Shown here piece by piece: positions 52,870 to 62,376 of a stretch of DNA of 64,000 nucleotides. Position 1 is the stretch's first letter, and each line of letters begins with the position of its first letter. The notes under the pieces are model-generated. The model saw only the letters and a program-made list of their open reading frames with translations, did no database searches and was not told the origin of the DNA. This DNA is from Flavobacteriaceae bacterium EG-1 (lineage in GTDB: Bacteria; Bacteroidota; Bacteroidia; Flavobacteriales; Flavobacteriaceae). The DNA lies in NCBI RefSeq assembly GCF_009649685.1, contig NZ_WJPK01000002.1, positions 660,202-724,201 on the forward strand, in the 5' to 3' direction. A program made the position numbers and the translations under genes.

Positions 52870-54069
52870 TTAATTTGTAGCTGAACTAATTTCTTGAGAA
52901 TCAGGATTACTAATTTTCTCAATTCCATTTAAAAGTGTCGTACTCATAACATTGTCTAATATTCGAAAATGATTAATTATAGTCGCCTTTTCAAGATTAG
53001 GATCCAAATTTTCACAAGGTGTTATAAAAGTTAGGTCGTTAATTACATTTAATTGCAACCACGCATTCACTTTCGCATAACGCATTTTAATGTAAAGTGC
53101 TATTAACCCAAAATCACTCCATAGTATTTCATTATTCAGATAGTAACCACCATAATAAATATTCCTAATTTTATTGTCATGAATTAGTTTAATGAAGCCA
53201 CTTGGTGATACTTCTTTTTCATCAATAAACATTTTATCTTTTTCGACAACCGCATAAAACACTTTACTTTTATCTAATGAATTTTCAAAATTTTCTATTG
53301 CTGTTTGTTCTTTTCCATTTTTAAACATTACAATAATGTTGCTTCCCTTATTAATTTTATCCTCGGTTTTTGCAGTTAATCCTGTTACTGTTTTTCTAGG
53401 AAATACCAGTTCGGGCCCTTGCTCATATGAATGAACATAACCAACTCCATTTTTTTTCAGTAATTCTGCGGCTACTGCTTTCATTTCTTTGGTAAAAGAA
53501 AAAGAACCTCTATCAACAACAAATGCTTTAACACCTTCATTTCTTGATAAAAAAGAATAAATACCGTTTGGTTTATCTAAAAGACAATAAAAATTATCTG
53601 CACCAACATAAAACAAGTTTTCAATTTTATTTTTTAAAACAAATTGATCAATCATATCTTGGTTGTAAAAAAACACCCCTTCTTCCAAAATATTCAGATT
53701 TTTGTTTTGAGGCAAATGTGATGGAGCATACACTATTTTCATCCCTAAATCAGACAGCTCTTCAACAATTGGATTAATATTTTTAATAGTAATACTGTCT
53801 AAAAAACTATCTTCCCAAACGTCGATAAGAACCAAAGCACTGCTTTCTGGGTTTATTTCAATTTCTTTTTTTACGTCTACATAAAGATCTTTTTCTTTAT
53901 TGTATTCGCTAAGTAAATATTCAATAGTTATTCCTTTACTTAAAATATTTTTCTGATATGCTAGTTGTTTGTCACTGTCCATTTTACAACCAAAAAAAAC
54001 TATGCAGCAGATTAGAATTAGAAAAGAAAGAATGTTTATTTTAAAGTTTATTTTCCGAAGGTATATCAT
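52870..54069 (-). CDS. Lipoprotein with two isochorismatase-like halves, function unknown
   Basis: 399 aa, ATG start. Lipoprotein signal FLILICCIVFFGC (Cys28). The first half (about 77-200) resembles the cysteine-hydrolase/isochorismatase fold: SALVLIDVWEDSF with D83, and YVGADNFYCLLDKPNGI with Cys162 at the nucleophile position. The second half (about 243-345) aligns without gaps around the same site (YGGYYLNNEILWSDFGL), but has Glu314 where the Cys would be. So one half may be active and the other degenerate. Such enzymes are normally cytoplasmic, so a lipidated tandem form in a polysaccharide locus is unusual. I know of no named family. Confidence 0.65.
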   Translation of the reverse strand: MIYLRKINFKINILSFLILICCIVFFGCKMDSDKQLAYQKNILSKGITIEYLLSEYNKEKDLYVDVKKEIEINPESSALVLIDVWEDSFLDSITIKNINPIVEELSDLGMKIVYAPSHLPQNKNLNILEEGVFFYNQDMIDQFVLKNKIENLFYVGADNFYCLLDKPNGIYSFLSRNEGVKAFVVDRGSFSFTKEMKAVAAELLKKNGVGYVHSYEQGPELVFPRKTVTGLTAKTEDKINKGSNIIVMFKNGKEQTAIENFENSLDKSKVFYAVVEKDKMFIDEKEVSPSGFIKLIHDNKIRNIYYGGYYLNNEILWSDFGLIALYIKMRYAKVNAWLQLNVINDLTFITPCENLDPNLEKATIINHFRILDNVMSTTLLNGIEKISNPDSQEISSATN

Positions 54070-54159
54070 TATAATTTCTGAATATCTAAGCCCACTTTCA
54101 AAGGTACTGTTTTTTAGTTCTCATAAAAATTTAGGTAAGCGCCAACTGCTTTCAAATTT

Positions 54160-55320
54160 CTAATCGAGACTTGCTATAAACGATAAAATTTTCTCACTAC
54201 TATTGGGTGTATTAAAGCCATTAGAATTATACGTATTAGTCAACGAATCTATATTTGACAAACATCCTATTAATTCATCTTTGTTATGTGCAATAGTAAT
54301 TCCCATTTTATCAAATGAAAAATATAAACCCCCAGATTCTTTTACATACTCTTCATGATCAAAAACATGAGCGATTATCGGACGTTGCGTTATCATAAAA
54401 TCAAATAAAATAGAAGAGTAGTCTGTGATTAAAACATCACTTATACAAAGTAATTCTTGAGTATCTTCTGTAGACACGTTAAGAACGTTATGTAGTTTTC
54501 CGAAAAATTCAGCATCAAACGTAGCCTTATCTAAAGGATGTGGTTTGAACAATAAAATCTGATTTTGATTTTTTTCAAGTAACGCATCTATTTTAATAAG
54601 TGAATCTTTAATATAATTGGTGCTATCTATATTATTTCGAAATGTTGGTGTGTATAAAATTAATTGTCTGTCGTTTAAAAGCTCTAAAAAAGGCATCTGA
54701 CCTTTTAAATCGTTTATGTTATTACTAGTAGCAATGGTGTCATAAATAAATTGATTTCTTGGTTGACCTAAAGCCTTAAGCTTCTCATCATTTAAACGCA
54801 TAGCGCTTTTAAATATAAAATTAGTATTCTCAGAAGCTGTAATAAAATAATCCCATCTATCATACGGTAATTTTCTACCTGTTTTTAGAACATTATCAAT
54901 CCATTCGAGCTCTTTTAAGGAATCAAAACCTATTTTTTTAATTGGTGTTCCATGCCATAAATTAATAATTATAGTTCTTTTTGGCACAAATGGAAAAATA
55001 TCTGCTCCCTTATGTGAAACAATCCATTTAGAGGCTTTAATTACTGTAAAAAAAGCCTTAAAACTCCATTTATAAAGGCAATTATATCCTTGTTTACGCA
55101 TTTGTAAAACCTCTGCTTTATTCGTAGAAATCCAAACTGAAGTATATAAATGACTCTTTTGAAAATGAAGAAATAAAAACTTAGGATTATCACTAAACTT
55201 ATTAAAACCCGAACCAAACAAAATAAGATTTTTGCGCACTGGTATAACTGCGCACAAAATGGAAAAGAAAATTTTTTCAATCAAAAAAAATGGTACTCTT
55301 TTAATTTTTAACATCTTCAT
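54160..55320 (-). CDS. CDP-glycerol glycerophosphotransferase family protein (TagB/TagF-like)
   Basis: 386 aa, ATG start. Family motifs NLWHGTPIKKIGFD (His123) and LITDYSSILFDFMITQRPII. A short hydrophobic N-terminus (about 10-27) suggests membrane association. In Gram-positive bacteria TagB/TagF add glycerol phosphate from CDP-glycerol to teichoic acid. Here the donor could be made by the cytidylyltransferase at 57785, in the same operon. Confidence 0.88.
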   Translation of the reverse strand: MKMLKIKRVPFFLIEKIFFSILCAVIPVRKNLILFGSGFNKFSDNPKFLFLHFQKSHLYTSVWISTNKAEVLQMRKQGYNCLYKWSFKAFFTVIKASKWIVSHKGADIFPFVPKRTIIINLWHGTPIKKIGFDSLKELEWIDNVLKTGRKLPYDRWDYFITASENTNFIFKSAMRLNDEKLKALGQPRNQFIYDTIATSNNINDLKGQMPFLELLNDRQLILYTPTFRNNIDSTNYIKDSLIKIDALLEKNQNQILLFKPHPLDKATFDAEFFGKLHNVLNVSTEDTQELLCISDVLITDYSSILFDFMITQRPIIAHVFDHEEYVKESGGLYFSFDKMGITIAHNKDELIGCLSNIDSLTNTYNSNGFNTPNSSEKILSFIASLD

Positions 55321-55350
55321 TTTACCTCATAAAAATCTAATTAAAAAACC

Positions 55351-56616
55351 TTAACCTAATTCTTGCTTAATTTCCTTTCTCAATTTAATAGAGCCATATA
55401 AACGTATTGAAAAAACTATAGTTTGCGTTATTATTAATAAATAAACAATTCTATTCATCGTTAAATAATTAAAGAAAACTACTAATAATAAAACATGTAA
55501 TAATGAAGCAAAAACAACACTATAATTAGCATATTTTTCCTTTCCTAATGCCCCTAAATAAGGATAACCTATCATTACTGTAGGAACAAAAATTAAAGCT
55601 AAAAAACAAAACAAGCGTAGAACATTTGAACTTAATTCAAATTCAGATCCAAAAACTATCGCAACCAATACATCGCTGAATATATATACTAATGCCACTA
55701 TTACTGTATTTACCGTTATAACATAGAATAATATCTTCTTAAAAAGTTTTAAATTTCTATTCTTTGCCATATACGGGTATAATGCATCTCCCAAAGGAGC
55801 ATATACTGCTACCATAGCCATAAATAACTTTTCAGCAGCTCCAAAAATTCCAGCAAAATAGTTGCCAAGAGCAAGACCAGCAACAAATGTATTACTTGAG
55901 GTATAGAGCGCTGCCGCAGAACGCGAAAAAAAGTATTGTGTGCTATTGGAAATAAGCCTTTTAACTTCTACTAGGTCTGGCTTTACCCATTTAATCCCAA
56001 AGTGTTTAAACGCATAATACATGGAAAAGATTCCACCAATAATAAAACCTATAGAATACAATAGCGGAACTTTATAATAATCTGCTTCTGCGTTTATAAA
56101 AACAAAAATTAATGCTGTAAATAGACCTTTAGCTATTACATTAACACGAGTCATATACTTCATATTCTCCATGCCTTGAAATAACCAAATAGGATTTAAT
56201 ACCTGCCCAATAACTATCCCAAATCCTAATAAATATGGTAGTTTATGGTCTTTTAATTCTGCTACCGTTAATAAACAGATATATAATACGATAAATGCTA
56301 ATACAACCAATACTAGTTTTATATAGTATATATTGCTAAATATTCTATTAACCTTATGTTTATCTTCACGATAAATTGATATGTCTTTAGTTGCAGAAAG
56401 ATTAAATCCGTAATCGCATAAAACAAAAAGGTATTGCATTACAGCATATACCATAAGTACAACTCCATACTTTTCTGCACCAAGCACTCTACCCAAATAA
56501 GGAAGGGTTAAAAAGGGCAAAAACAAGTTAACGCCTTGTAAAGAGAAAAGCGATACAAAATTCTTAAAGAGTTGGTTCTTGACGAGCCTTTGATATTTGC
56601 CGCTAGTGTCTAACAA
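55351..56616 (-). CDS. Oligosaccharide flippase (Wzx)
   Basis: 421 aa, TTG start (no ATG available). About 12 membrane helices of the polysaccharide synthase/MOP family, with LFKNFVSLFSLQGVNLFLPF and LTLPYLGRVLGAEKYGVVLM at the N-terminus. It flips undecaprenyl-linked repeat units to the periplasm. This locus thus has its own flippase, separate from that at 15999. Confidence 0.92.
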   Translation of the reverse strand: MLDTSGKYQRLVKNQLFKNFVSLFSLQGVNLFLPFLTLPYLGRVLGAEKYGVVLMVYAVMQYLFVLCDYGFNLSATKDISIYREDKHKVNRIFSNIYYIKLVLVVLAFIVLYICLLTVAELKDHKLPYLLGFGIVIGQVLNPIWLFQGMENMKYMTRVNVIAKGLFTALIFVFINAEADYYKVPLLYSIGFIIGGIFSMYYAFKHFGIKWVKPDLVEVKRLISNSTQYFFSRSAAALYTSSNTFVAGLALGNYFAGIFGAAEKLFMAMVAVYAPLGDALYPYMAKNRNLKLFKKILFYVITVNTVIVALVYIFSDVLVAIVFGSEFELSSNVLRLFCFLALIFVPTVMIGYPYLGALGKEKYANYSVVFASLLHVLLLVVFFNYLTMNRIVYLLIITQTIVFSIRLYGSIKLRKEIKQELG

Positions 56617-56631
56617 TATTAATCAACAAAT

Positions 56632-57762
56632 TTAAACTTGATTTTTAAGGAACTCTATTATCCGTAGACATGCCTTTCCATCTCCATATGGATTATGCCT
56701 TTGGCTCATTTGTTTATATGCCTCTTCATCATTAATTAATTTATTTGCTTCCTTAACTATGACCTGAGTATTGGTTCCTGTTAAAATAACGGTGCCTGCT
56801 TCAACGGCTTCCGGTCTTTCAGTAGTATCTCGCATAACTAGCACTGGCTTACCTAAACTGGGCGCTTCCTCTTGAACACCTCCACTATCTGTGATAATTA
56901 AAAACGACCTGTTCATGAGCCATACAAAACCAGGATATGATAAAGGCTTTATTAGTTTAATACTATCAATACCATCCAATATTTCGTAAACAGGTTTTTG
57001 CACATTTGGATTTAAATGCACCGGATATATAATCTGAATATTATCATTTTCTTTAGCCAATTGCGCTAGTGCATTGCAGATATTTATAAAACCTTGACCA
57101 TGATTTTCTCTTCGATGCCCGGTTACAACAATCAACTTCTTTGATGAATCCCATAAATTGCTAAGTTCTTCTATTTCTTTGTCGGTATAACCAGTGTCCG
57201 TAACCTTTTTAACACTTAACTCCAATGCGTCTATAACCGTATTACCAGTCACTTTAATAGTATTAGCGGCTATGTTTTCGTCCAGAAGATTTTTTTTAGC
57301 CGTTTCTGTCGGAGCGAAATGATAATCAGAAATTCGACCGGTTATTGACCTATTAATTTCTTCAGGAAAAGGAGATCTTTTATTAAATGTTCTTAGGCCT
57401 GCTTCTACATGACAAATTTTAGAGCCAGAATAGAAAGCAGCAATACTGGTAGCCATAGTGGTTGTAGTATCACCATGAACGAAAACATAGTCGGGCTTAA
57501 AAGCTTCTAAAATGGGCTTTAAACCACTAATGATATCCGAAGTTAGTGTATACAAGTTTTGCCCTTGTTTCATTAAGTTCATATCAAAATGAGGCTCAAT
57601 CTCAAAAAAATCTAATACTTGGTCTAACATCTCTCTATGTTGCGCAGTAATGCAAACCTTCGTTTCGAAAATATCTGAGTGCTTCTTAAACTCATTAACT
57701 AATGGCGCCATTTTAATAGCCTCAGGCCTTGTACCAAATACTATTAGATTTTTAATTTTCAT
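56632..57762 (-). CDS. wecB: UDP-N-acetylglucosamine 2-epimerase, non-hydrolysing (WecB/MnaA)
   Basis: 376 aa, ATG start. Family motifs VFGTRPEAIKMAPLV, HVEAGLRTFNKRSPFPEEIN, VTGHRRENHGQGF and TDSGGVQEEAPSLGKPVLVM are complete. It makes UDP-ManNAc for the polysaccharide. It sits between the cytidylyltransferase and flippase genes. Confidence 0.95.
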   Translation of the reverse strand: MKIKNLIVFGTRPEAIKMAPLVNEFKKHSDIFETKVCITAQHREMLDQVLDFFEIEPHFDMNLMKQGQNLYTLTSDIISGLKPILEAFKPDYVFVHGDTTTTMATSIAAFYSGSKICHVEAGLRTFNKRSPFPEEINRSITGRISDYHFAPTETAKKNLLDENIAANTIKVTGNTVIDALELSVKKVTDTGYTDKEIEELSNLWDSSKKLIVVTGHRRENHGQGFINICNALAQLAKENDNIQIIYPVHLNPNVQKPVYEILDGIDSIKLIKPLSYPGFVWLMNRSFLIITDSGGVQEEAPSLGKPVLVMRDTTERPEAVEAGTVILTGTNTQVIVKEANKLINDEEAYKQMSQRHNPYGDGKACLRIIEFLKNQV

Positions 57763-57784
57763 GTAGTGTATATTTGGCTTTTAT

Positions 57785-58222
57785 TTATTCTCTTAGCTTT
57801 TTTAGAGTTTCATTAATTAAAGTTGATGAGGTGCCTTTAGTGTATGGAAAATAGATGATTTTGACCCCTACTTCTTTAAATTTTTCATCAAGCTCTTCCC
57901 ATTTCTCTGTTTCAAACCAATCGTCACCAACGAACATAATATCGAATTTCAATCGCTGCCACATCTTAAATTTATCCATGTCGTTTTGTGGCACTACTGA
58001 ATCTACATGTTTAATATTTCGAACTATTTCCATCCTTTCTAAATGAGGTATAACAGCCTTCTTATTTTTGTAAGAAACCAATTCATCACTAGTAACTCCT
58101 ACAATTAATTTATCACAAAGACCCTTTGCATTCTTTATTAAATTTAAATGTCCGATATGAAATAGATCATACACTCCAGAAGTATACCCAATTATAGACT
58201 TTTCATCTCCTCTCTTATACAT
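57785..58222 (-). CDS. Cytidylyltransferase, glycerol-3-phosphate type (TagD-like)
   Basis: 145 aa, ATG start. Nucleotidyl-transferase fold with HIGH at 22-25 (DLFHIGHLNLIKNA), RMEIVRNIKHVDSVVP, VGDDW at 98-102 and TKGTSST at 128-134. These, and the size, fit glycerol-3-phosphate cytidylyltransferase (TagD), which makes CDP-glycerol; ethanolamine-phosphate or other alcohol phosphate substrates remain possible. A TagB/F-like transferase in the same operon supports the CDP-glycerol reading. Confidence 0.82.
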   Translation of the reverse strand: MYKRGDEKSIIGYTSGVYDLFHIGHLNLIKNAKGLCDKLIVGVTSDELVSYKNKKAVIPHLERMEIVRNIKHVDSVVPQNDMDKFKMWQRLKFDIMFVGDDWFETEKWEELDEKFKEVGVKIIYFPYTKGTSSTLINETLKKLRE

Positions 58223-58238
58223 TTTTATTATATTTTAA

Positions 58239-60056
58239 TTACCACTGCCAGTTTTTGTTAAAATATTGTTTTTTAAATAATTCAATATTTAAAAACATCC
58301 ACAATACTTGTCCGGCTCTTGATTCGGTTTTACTCTTTTCTATTAAGTGATTTAAAACACCTTCTTTCAACCATGAACTTTCGGTCAATAAATTACGAGC
58401 CATTTCTTCTAGATTATCAAACCATTCTGTTAGTGGCACAGGAAAACCAACTTTTTTACGCTCTATAATCTCTTTTGGCAAATAATTATACGAAACTTTT
58501 CGAAGTAAATACTTTGGTATATCTAAGATCTCACTATAATCCTCAGATTTCTTATTTCTTGCTTCACTTTCCGAATTTTCGTTTACCCACTTAAGTTTTA
58601 AACCGTATGGAATTTCTTTGTAACTAAACTCAATAAGATTGTGATCAAGAAAAGGCACGCGTGCCTCCACTGACGTTTGCATTGTTGTCATATCAACTCG
58701 TTGCAAAAGCCCTTTTACATGATAAGTGTGAAAGAATCTAAAAACATTTTCTTCATTACTACCCTTACCAAATAGAGTATTTAGCTTATCATCGAACTCT
58801 TTTCTATATATTTTTGGGGTTACTATTAATTCATCCCTCATTTCCCTTGGTACGTACTCATATTTGTCTATCAAATAATCGTAAAAACTCTTATCTGTAG
58901 TTTCATTCTCAAAATCGAAAGGTGCTCTAAAAATCCTCCCATATCCACCCATTAATTCATCTGCACCCTCTCCTGATAGAACTACGGTAATTTTCTCTTT
59001 TAATTTGCTAGACATTATTGCTAGAGGTATTTCATTTGGCACACCTAATGGTGAATCTTTATATGAAATAAGACGTTCCCAATTTTTAATATAATCATCC
59101 CTATTCATGATAATCTCATGATGCTCGGTATTATATTTATCTGCAATTACTCTTGCGTACTCAAACTCATTAAGCTCAGGAAAACCAATAGTATAAGTAT
59201 TCACCTTATCTTTTTTAGCTTGAGCAGTTATCGCCGTAATTAGACTAGAATCTACACCTCCACTTAAATAAGTTCCTAGCGGCACATCTGCAATTAGTCG
59301 ATATTTAATTGCCTTTTTAAGTTCAACCTCAAACCTAGACGCTATTTCTTCCTCAGAATATTTAATAGCGCTATTAAATGACGAAGGCAAATTCCAATAA
59401 ATTTGCTCTTCAAAGGATAAATCTTTTTTAAATTTCAAATAACTACCTGGAAGTACTTGAAAAATATCTTTAAAAAAAGAATATGGCGCCCTAACGTATC
59501 TATTTGCTAAGTATTCATCTACGGCAGCTTCATTAAACTTAGCGGGCACTAATCCGCTTGATAATATAGCCTTTATTTCTGAAGAAAAAACCAGATGCTT
59601 TCCATCATTAAAATAATAAAGAGGCTTAATACCCATACGATCTCGCGCAATTATTAACTCATTGGAAACCGAATTAAATAAGGCTATCGAAAACATGCCA
59701 TTTGCTTGAGCCAAAAACCAATTTATCCCTTTTTCTTGAACTGCGGCAAGAATTACCTCTGTATCCGATTCACTGATGAAATCGTATTCGAGTTGATCCG
59801 CAATCTCTTTAAAATTATAAATTTCTCCATTGAAGACAATGTGCCATTCTTTGTTATTAGAATGCATCGGTTGATTTGCAATTTCACGCAAATCTATAAT
59901 ACTTAATCGTCTATGACCTAATGCTAACTTATTTTCAAAAGTGTAGAAAGCACCAGAATCTGGACCACGATGAATAATAGAATCATTCATTTTACTAATT
60001 CTTTCTTCTAATCGATTTACTGAACTTCTACTGAAAACGCCTGCAATTCCACACAT
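58239..60056 (-). CDS. asnB: Asparagine synthase (glutamine-hydrolysing), polysaccharide-locus type
   Basis: 605 aa, ATG start. N-terminal Ntn glutaminase with Cys2 (CGIAGVFSR, IIHRGPDSGAF) and a C-terminal synthetase with the PP-loop YLSGGVDSSLITAITA. Free asparagine synthesis is one possibility. AsnB-like proteins inside polysaccharide loci often amidate sugar acids instead, and here the gene is inside the operon between TagD-like and rfbD genes. The sequence alone does not decide. Confidence 0.9.
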   Translation of the reverse strand: MCGIAGVFSRSSVNRLEERISKMNDSIIHRGPDSGAFYTFENKLALGHRRLSIIDLREIANQPMHSNNKEWHIVFNGEIYNFKEIADQLEYDFISESDTEVILAAVQEKGINWFLAQANGMFSIALFNSVSNELIIARDRMGIKPLYYFNDGKHLVFSSEIKAILSSGLVPAKFNEAAVDEYLANRYVRAPYSFFKDIFQVLPGSYLKFKKDLSFEEQIYWNLPSSFNSAIKYSEEEIASRFEVELKKAIKYRLIADVPLGTYLSGGVDSSLITAITAQAKKDKVNTYTIGFPELNEFEYARVIADKYNTEHHEIIMNRDDYIKNWERLISYKDSPLGVPNEIPLAIMSSKLKEKITVVLSGEGADELMGGYGRIFRAPFDFENETTDKSFYDYLIDKYEYVPREMRDELIVTPKIYRKEFDDKLNTLFGKGSNEENVFRFFHTYHVKGLLQRVDMTTMQTSVEARVPFLDHNLIEFSYKEIPYGLKLKWVNENSESEARNKKSEDYSEILDIPKYLLRKVSYNYLPKEIIERKKVGFPVPLTEWFDNLEEMARNLLTESSWLKEGVLNHLIEKSKTESRAGQVLWMFLNIELFKKQYFNKNWQW

Positions 60057-60059
60057 ATA

Positions 60060-60923
60060 CTAATCGTTATTATTTAGTTTGCTTAAACATTTCCTTAGAC
60101 TATCTTTCCAATATGGAATTTCTATATTGAATGTACCTTTTATTTTAGATTTATCCATAACGCTATACGCAGGTCTTTTTGCTGGTGTTGGATATTCATC
60201 TGTATTTATTGGAAGTACCTTACAAGTGATTTTGCGCTCATACATAATTACCTTAGCAAAATCGTACCAGCTAGCTACGCCTTCATTACTATAATGATAT
60301 ACACCGTAAGCTGTAGACTCATTTTGTATTAAATTTACTATTAATTGAGCCAAATCGCCACCATAAGTCGGCGTACCCACCTGATCACAAACCACATTAA
60401 GTTTATCCCGTTCTGAACCCAATCTTAGCATTGTTTTTAAAAAATTATTGCCATGCTCAGAATACAGCCAAGACGTGCGTAAAACAAAATGTTCTTCAAC
60501 TTCATTAATTACCGCGATTTCTCCTTTTAATTTGGTATCCCCATAAACACTAACCGGATTTGTCTTATCTGTTTCAGTACATATAGTACCTTTTAAGCCA
60601 TCAAATACGAAATCAGTTGATATTTGAATAAATTTAGTGCCATTATTCTTTGAAGCCAGCGCCAGCAATTTAGGCCCAACCACATTTACAGATTTTGCTG
60701 TATCACTATCTGACTCTGCCATATCAACAGCTGTATATGCCGCGCAATTTATGCACCATACTGGTTTTTGCAGTTCGAAAAAAGTATTTACAGAATTTTC
60801 ATCGGTAATATCTAAATCTTCAATATCAATAAAATTGAAATTATATTTATTTAGATCTTTTACTACATCTTTTATGCAGCTAGCCAATTGACCATTACCT
60901 CCTGTAATTAATACATTTTTCAT
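60060..60923 (-). CDS. rfbD: dTDP-4-dehydrorhamnose reductase
   Basis: 287 aa, ATG start. SDR fold with GGNGQLAS, STDFVFDG, YGDTKLKGE (Tyr and Lys) and the conserved VLRTSWLYSEHGNNFLKTML. It makes dTDP-L-rhamnose. Overlaps rfbC by 4 bp. Confidence 0.95.
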   Translation of the reverse strand: MKNVLITGGNGQLASCIKDVVKDLNKYNFNFIDIEDLDITDENSVNTFFELQKPVWCINCAAYTAVDMAESDSDTAKSVNVVGPKLLALASKNNGTKFIQISTDFVFDGLKGTICTETDKTNPVSVYGDTKLKGEIAVINEVEEHFVLRTSWLYSEHGNNFLKTMLRLGSERDKLNVVCDQVGTPTYGGDLAQLIVNLIQNESTAYGVYHYSNEGVASWYDFAKVIMYERKITCKVLPINTDEYPTPAKRPAYSVMDKSKIKGTFNIEIPYWKDSLRKCLSKLNNND

Positions 60924-61465
60924 AACCTAGCATGGTCTAAGGTTGGTAAAACCTGATCTTTTTCTGATACAATAAGTTCTTCATGCGGTAATTGCCAATC
61001 TATATTTAATGTGGGGTCATTAAAGATGATACCACCTTCGGATTCTTTATTATAATAATTGTCACATTTGTAGAAGAACTCTGCAGAATCACTTAAAACA
61101 ACAAAGCCATGAGCAAAACCTTTCGGTATAAACATCTGTTTTTTATTCTCTGCACTAAGTTCAATTGCTATATGTTCTTTGTAGGTTGGAGAATTTTTTC
61201 TTAAATCTACCGCTATATCTAAAACAAGCCCGCTTAAAACTCTTACCAATTTTGCCTGTGCATGATCACCAACTTGATAATGCAATGCTCTGGTAACCCC
61301 TTTTTTGGAATACGATTGATTGTCTTGCACAAAATTCACCTCAACACCAATTGCAGAGTTAAAACGAAGCGCATTAAAAGTTTCCATAAAATATCCCCTT
61401 TCGTCTGAAAAAATTGTAGGTTCTATTACAAAACAACCGCTTAGTTTTGTTTCTTTTACTATCAT
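60920..61465 (-). CDS. rfbC: dTDP-4-dehydrorhamnose 3,5-epimerase
   Basis: 181 aa, ATG start. Cupin with [33 protein letters not shown] and [20 protein letters not shown]. Catalytic His is in ALHYQ. Overlaps rfbA by 4 bp. Confidence 0.96.
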   Translation of the reverse strand: MIVKETKLSGCFVIEPTIFSDERGYFMETFNALRFNSAIGVEVNFVQDNQSYSKKGVTRALHYQVGDHAQAKLVRVLSGLVLDIAVDLRKNSPTYKEHIAIELSAENKKQMFIPKGFAHGFVVLSDSAEFFYKCDNYYNKESEGGIIFNDPTLNIDWQLPHEELIVSEKDQVLPTLDHARL

Positions 61466-62331
61466 TGATGTTTACTTAAAATACCCAATAAATTCTTACC
61501 ATAGCCACTTTTCATAAGCGGCTCTGCTAAAGCCTTAAACTGCGATTTATCAATAAAACCCATTTCATAAGCTGCAGCTTCAATTGCCCCAATTTTTAAA
61601 CCCTGTCTTTCCTCAATTACCTCAACAAATTGCGATGCTTGCATTAAAGATTGAAAAGTGCCGGTATCTAGCCAAGCCGTTCCTCGGTCTAAAATACTCA
61701 CACTTAATTTGCCTCTTTCTAGGTAAACTTTATTAATATCGGTAATTTCTAATTCTCCTCTAGAACTCGGTGGAATGGTCTTAGCAATTGCTATAACCTC
61801 ATTATCGTAAAAATAGATGCCAGGTACTGCATAATTTGATTTCGGTTCGACAGGCTTCTCTTCAATACTAATAGCTTTTCCATCTGAATCAAACTCTACA
61901 ACACCATAACGTTCAGGGTCATGAACTCTATAAGCATATATAATTCCTCCATCTGGGTCATTATTTGACTGTAATAACTTCGCAAGACCTGAACCATAAA
62001 AAATATTATCTCCTAACACTAAAGCCACCTTATCTTTGCCCACAAAGTCAGCTCCTATAATAAAAGCTTCCGCTAATCCGTTGGGGGCTTCTTGAATAGC
62101 ATAAGAAAACTCACAACCATACTTTTTACCATCACCCAACAAATCTTGAAATAATGGTAAATCTTTTGGGGTTGAAATAATTAATATTTCGCGTATACCT
62201 GCGTAAATTAAGGTTGATAGTGGATAGTAAATCATTGGCTTATCGTAAATAGGCATCAATTGCTTACTTACTGATAAGGTTAATGGATGCAAACGTGTGC
62301 CTGATCCTCCTGCTAGTATAATTCCTTTCAT
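61462..62331 (-). CDS. rfbA: Glucose-1-phosphate thymidylyltransferase
   Basis: 289 aa, ATG start. Nucleotidyltransferase signature [29 protein letters not shown], and [11 protein letters not shown]. First step of dTDP-rhamnose synthesis; makes dTDP-glucose. Confidence 0.97.
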   Translation of the reverse strand: MKGIILAGGSGTRLHPLTLSVSKQLMPIYDKPMIYYPLSTLIYAGIREILIISTPKDLPLFQDLLGDGKKYGCEFSYAIQEAPNGLAEAFIIGADFVGKDKVALVLGDNIFYGSGLAKLLQSNNDPDGGIIYAYRVHDPERYGVVEFDSDGKAISIEEKPVEPKSNYAVPGIYFYDNEVIAIAKTIPPSSRGELEITDINKVYLERGKLSVSILDRGTAWLDTGTFQSLMQASQFVEVIEERQGLKIGAIEAAAYEMGFIDKSQFKALAEPLMKSGYGKNLLGILSKHQ

Positions 62332-62376
62332 TTTGTGCTTTTTTCATTGCCGCAAATAAATAAGGCAATGTCTACA

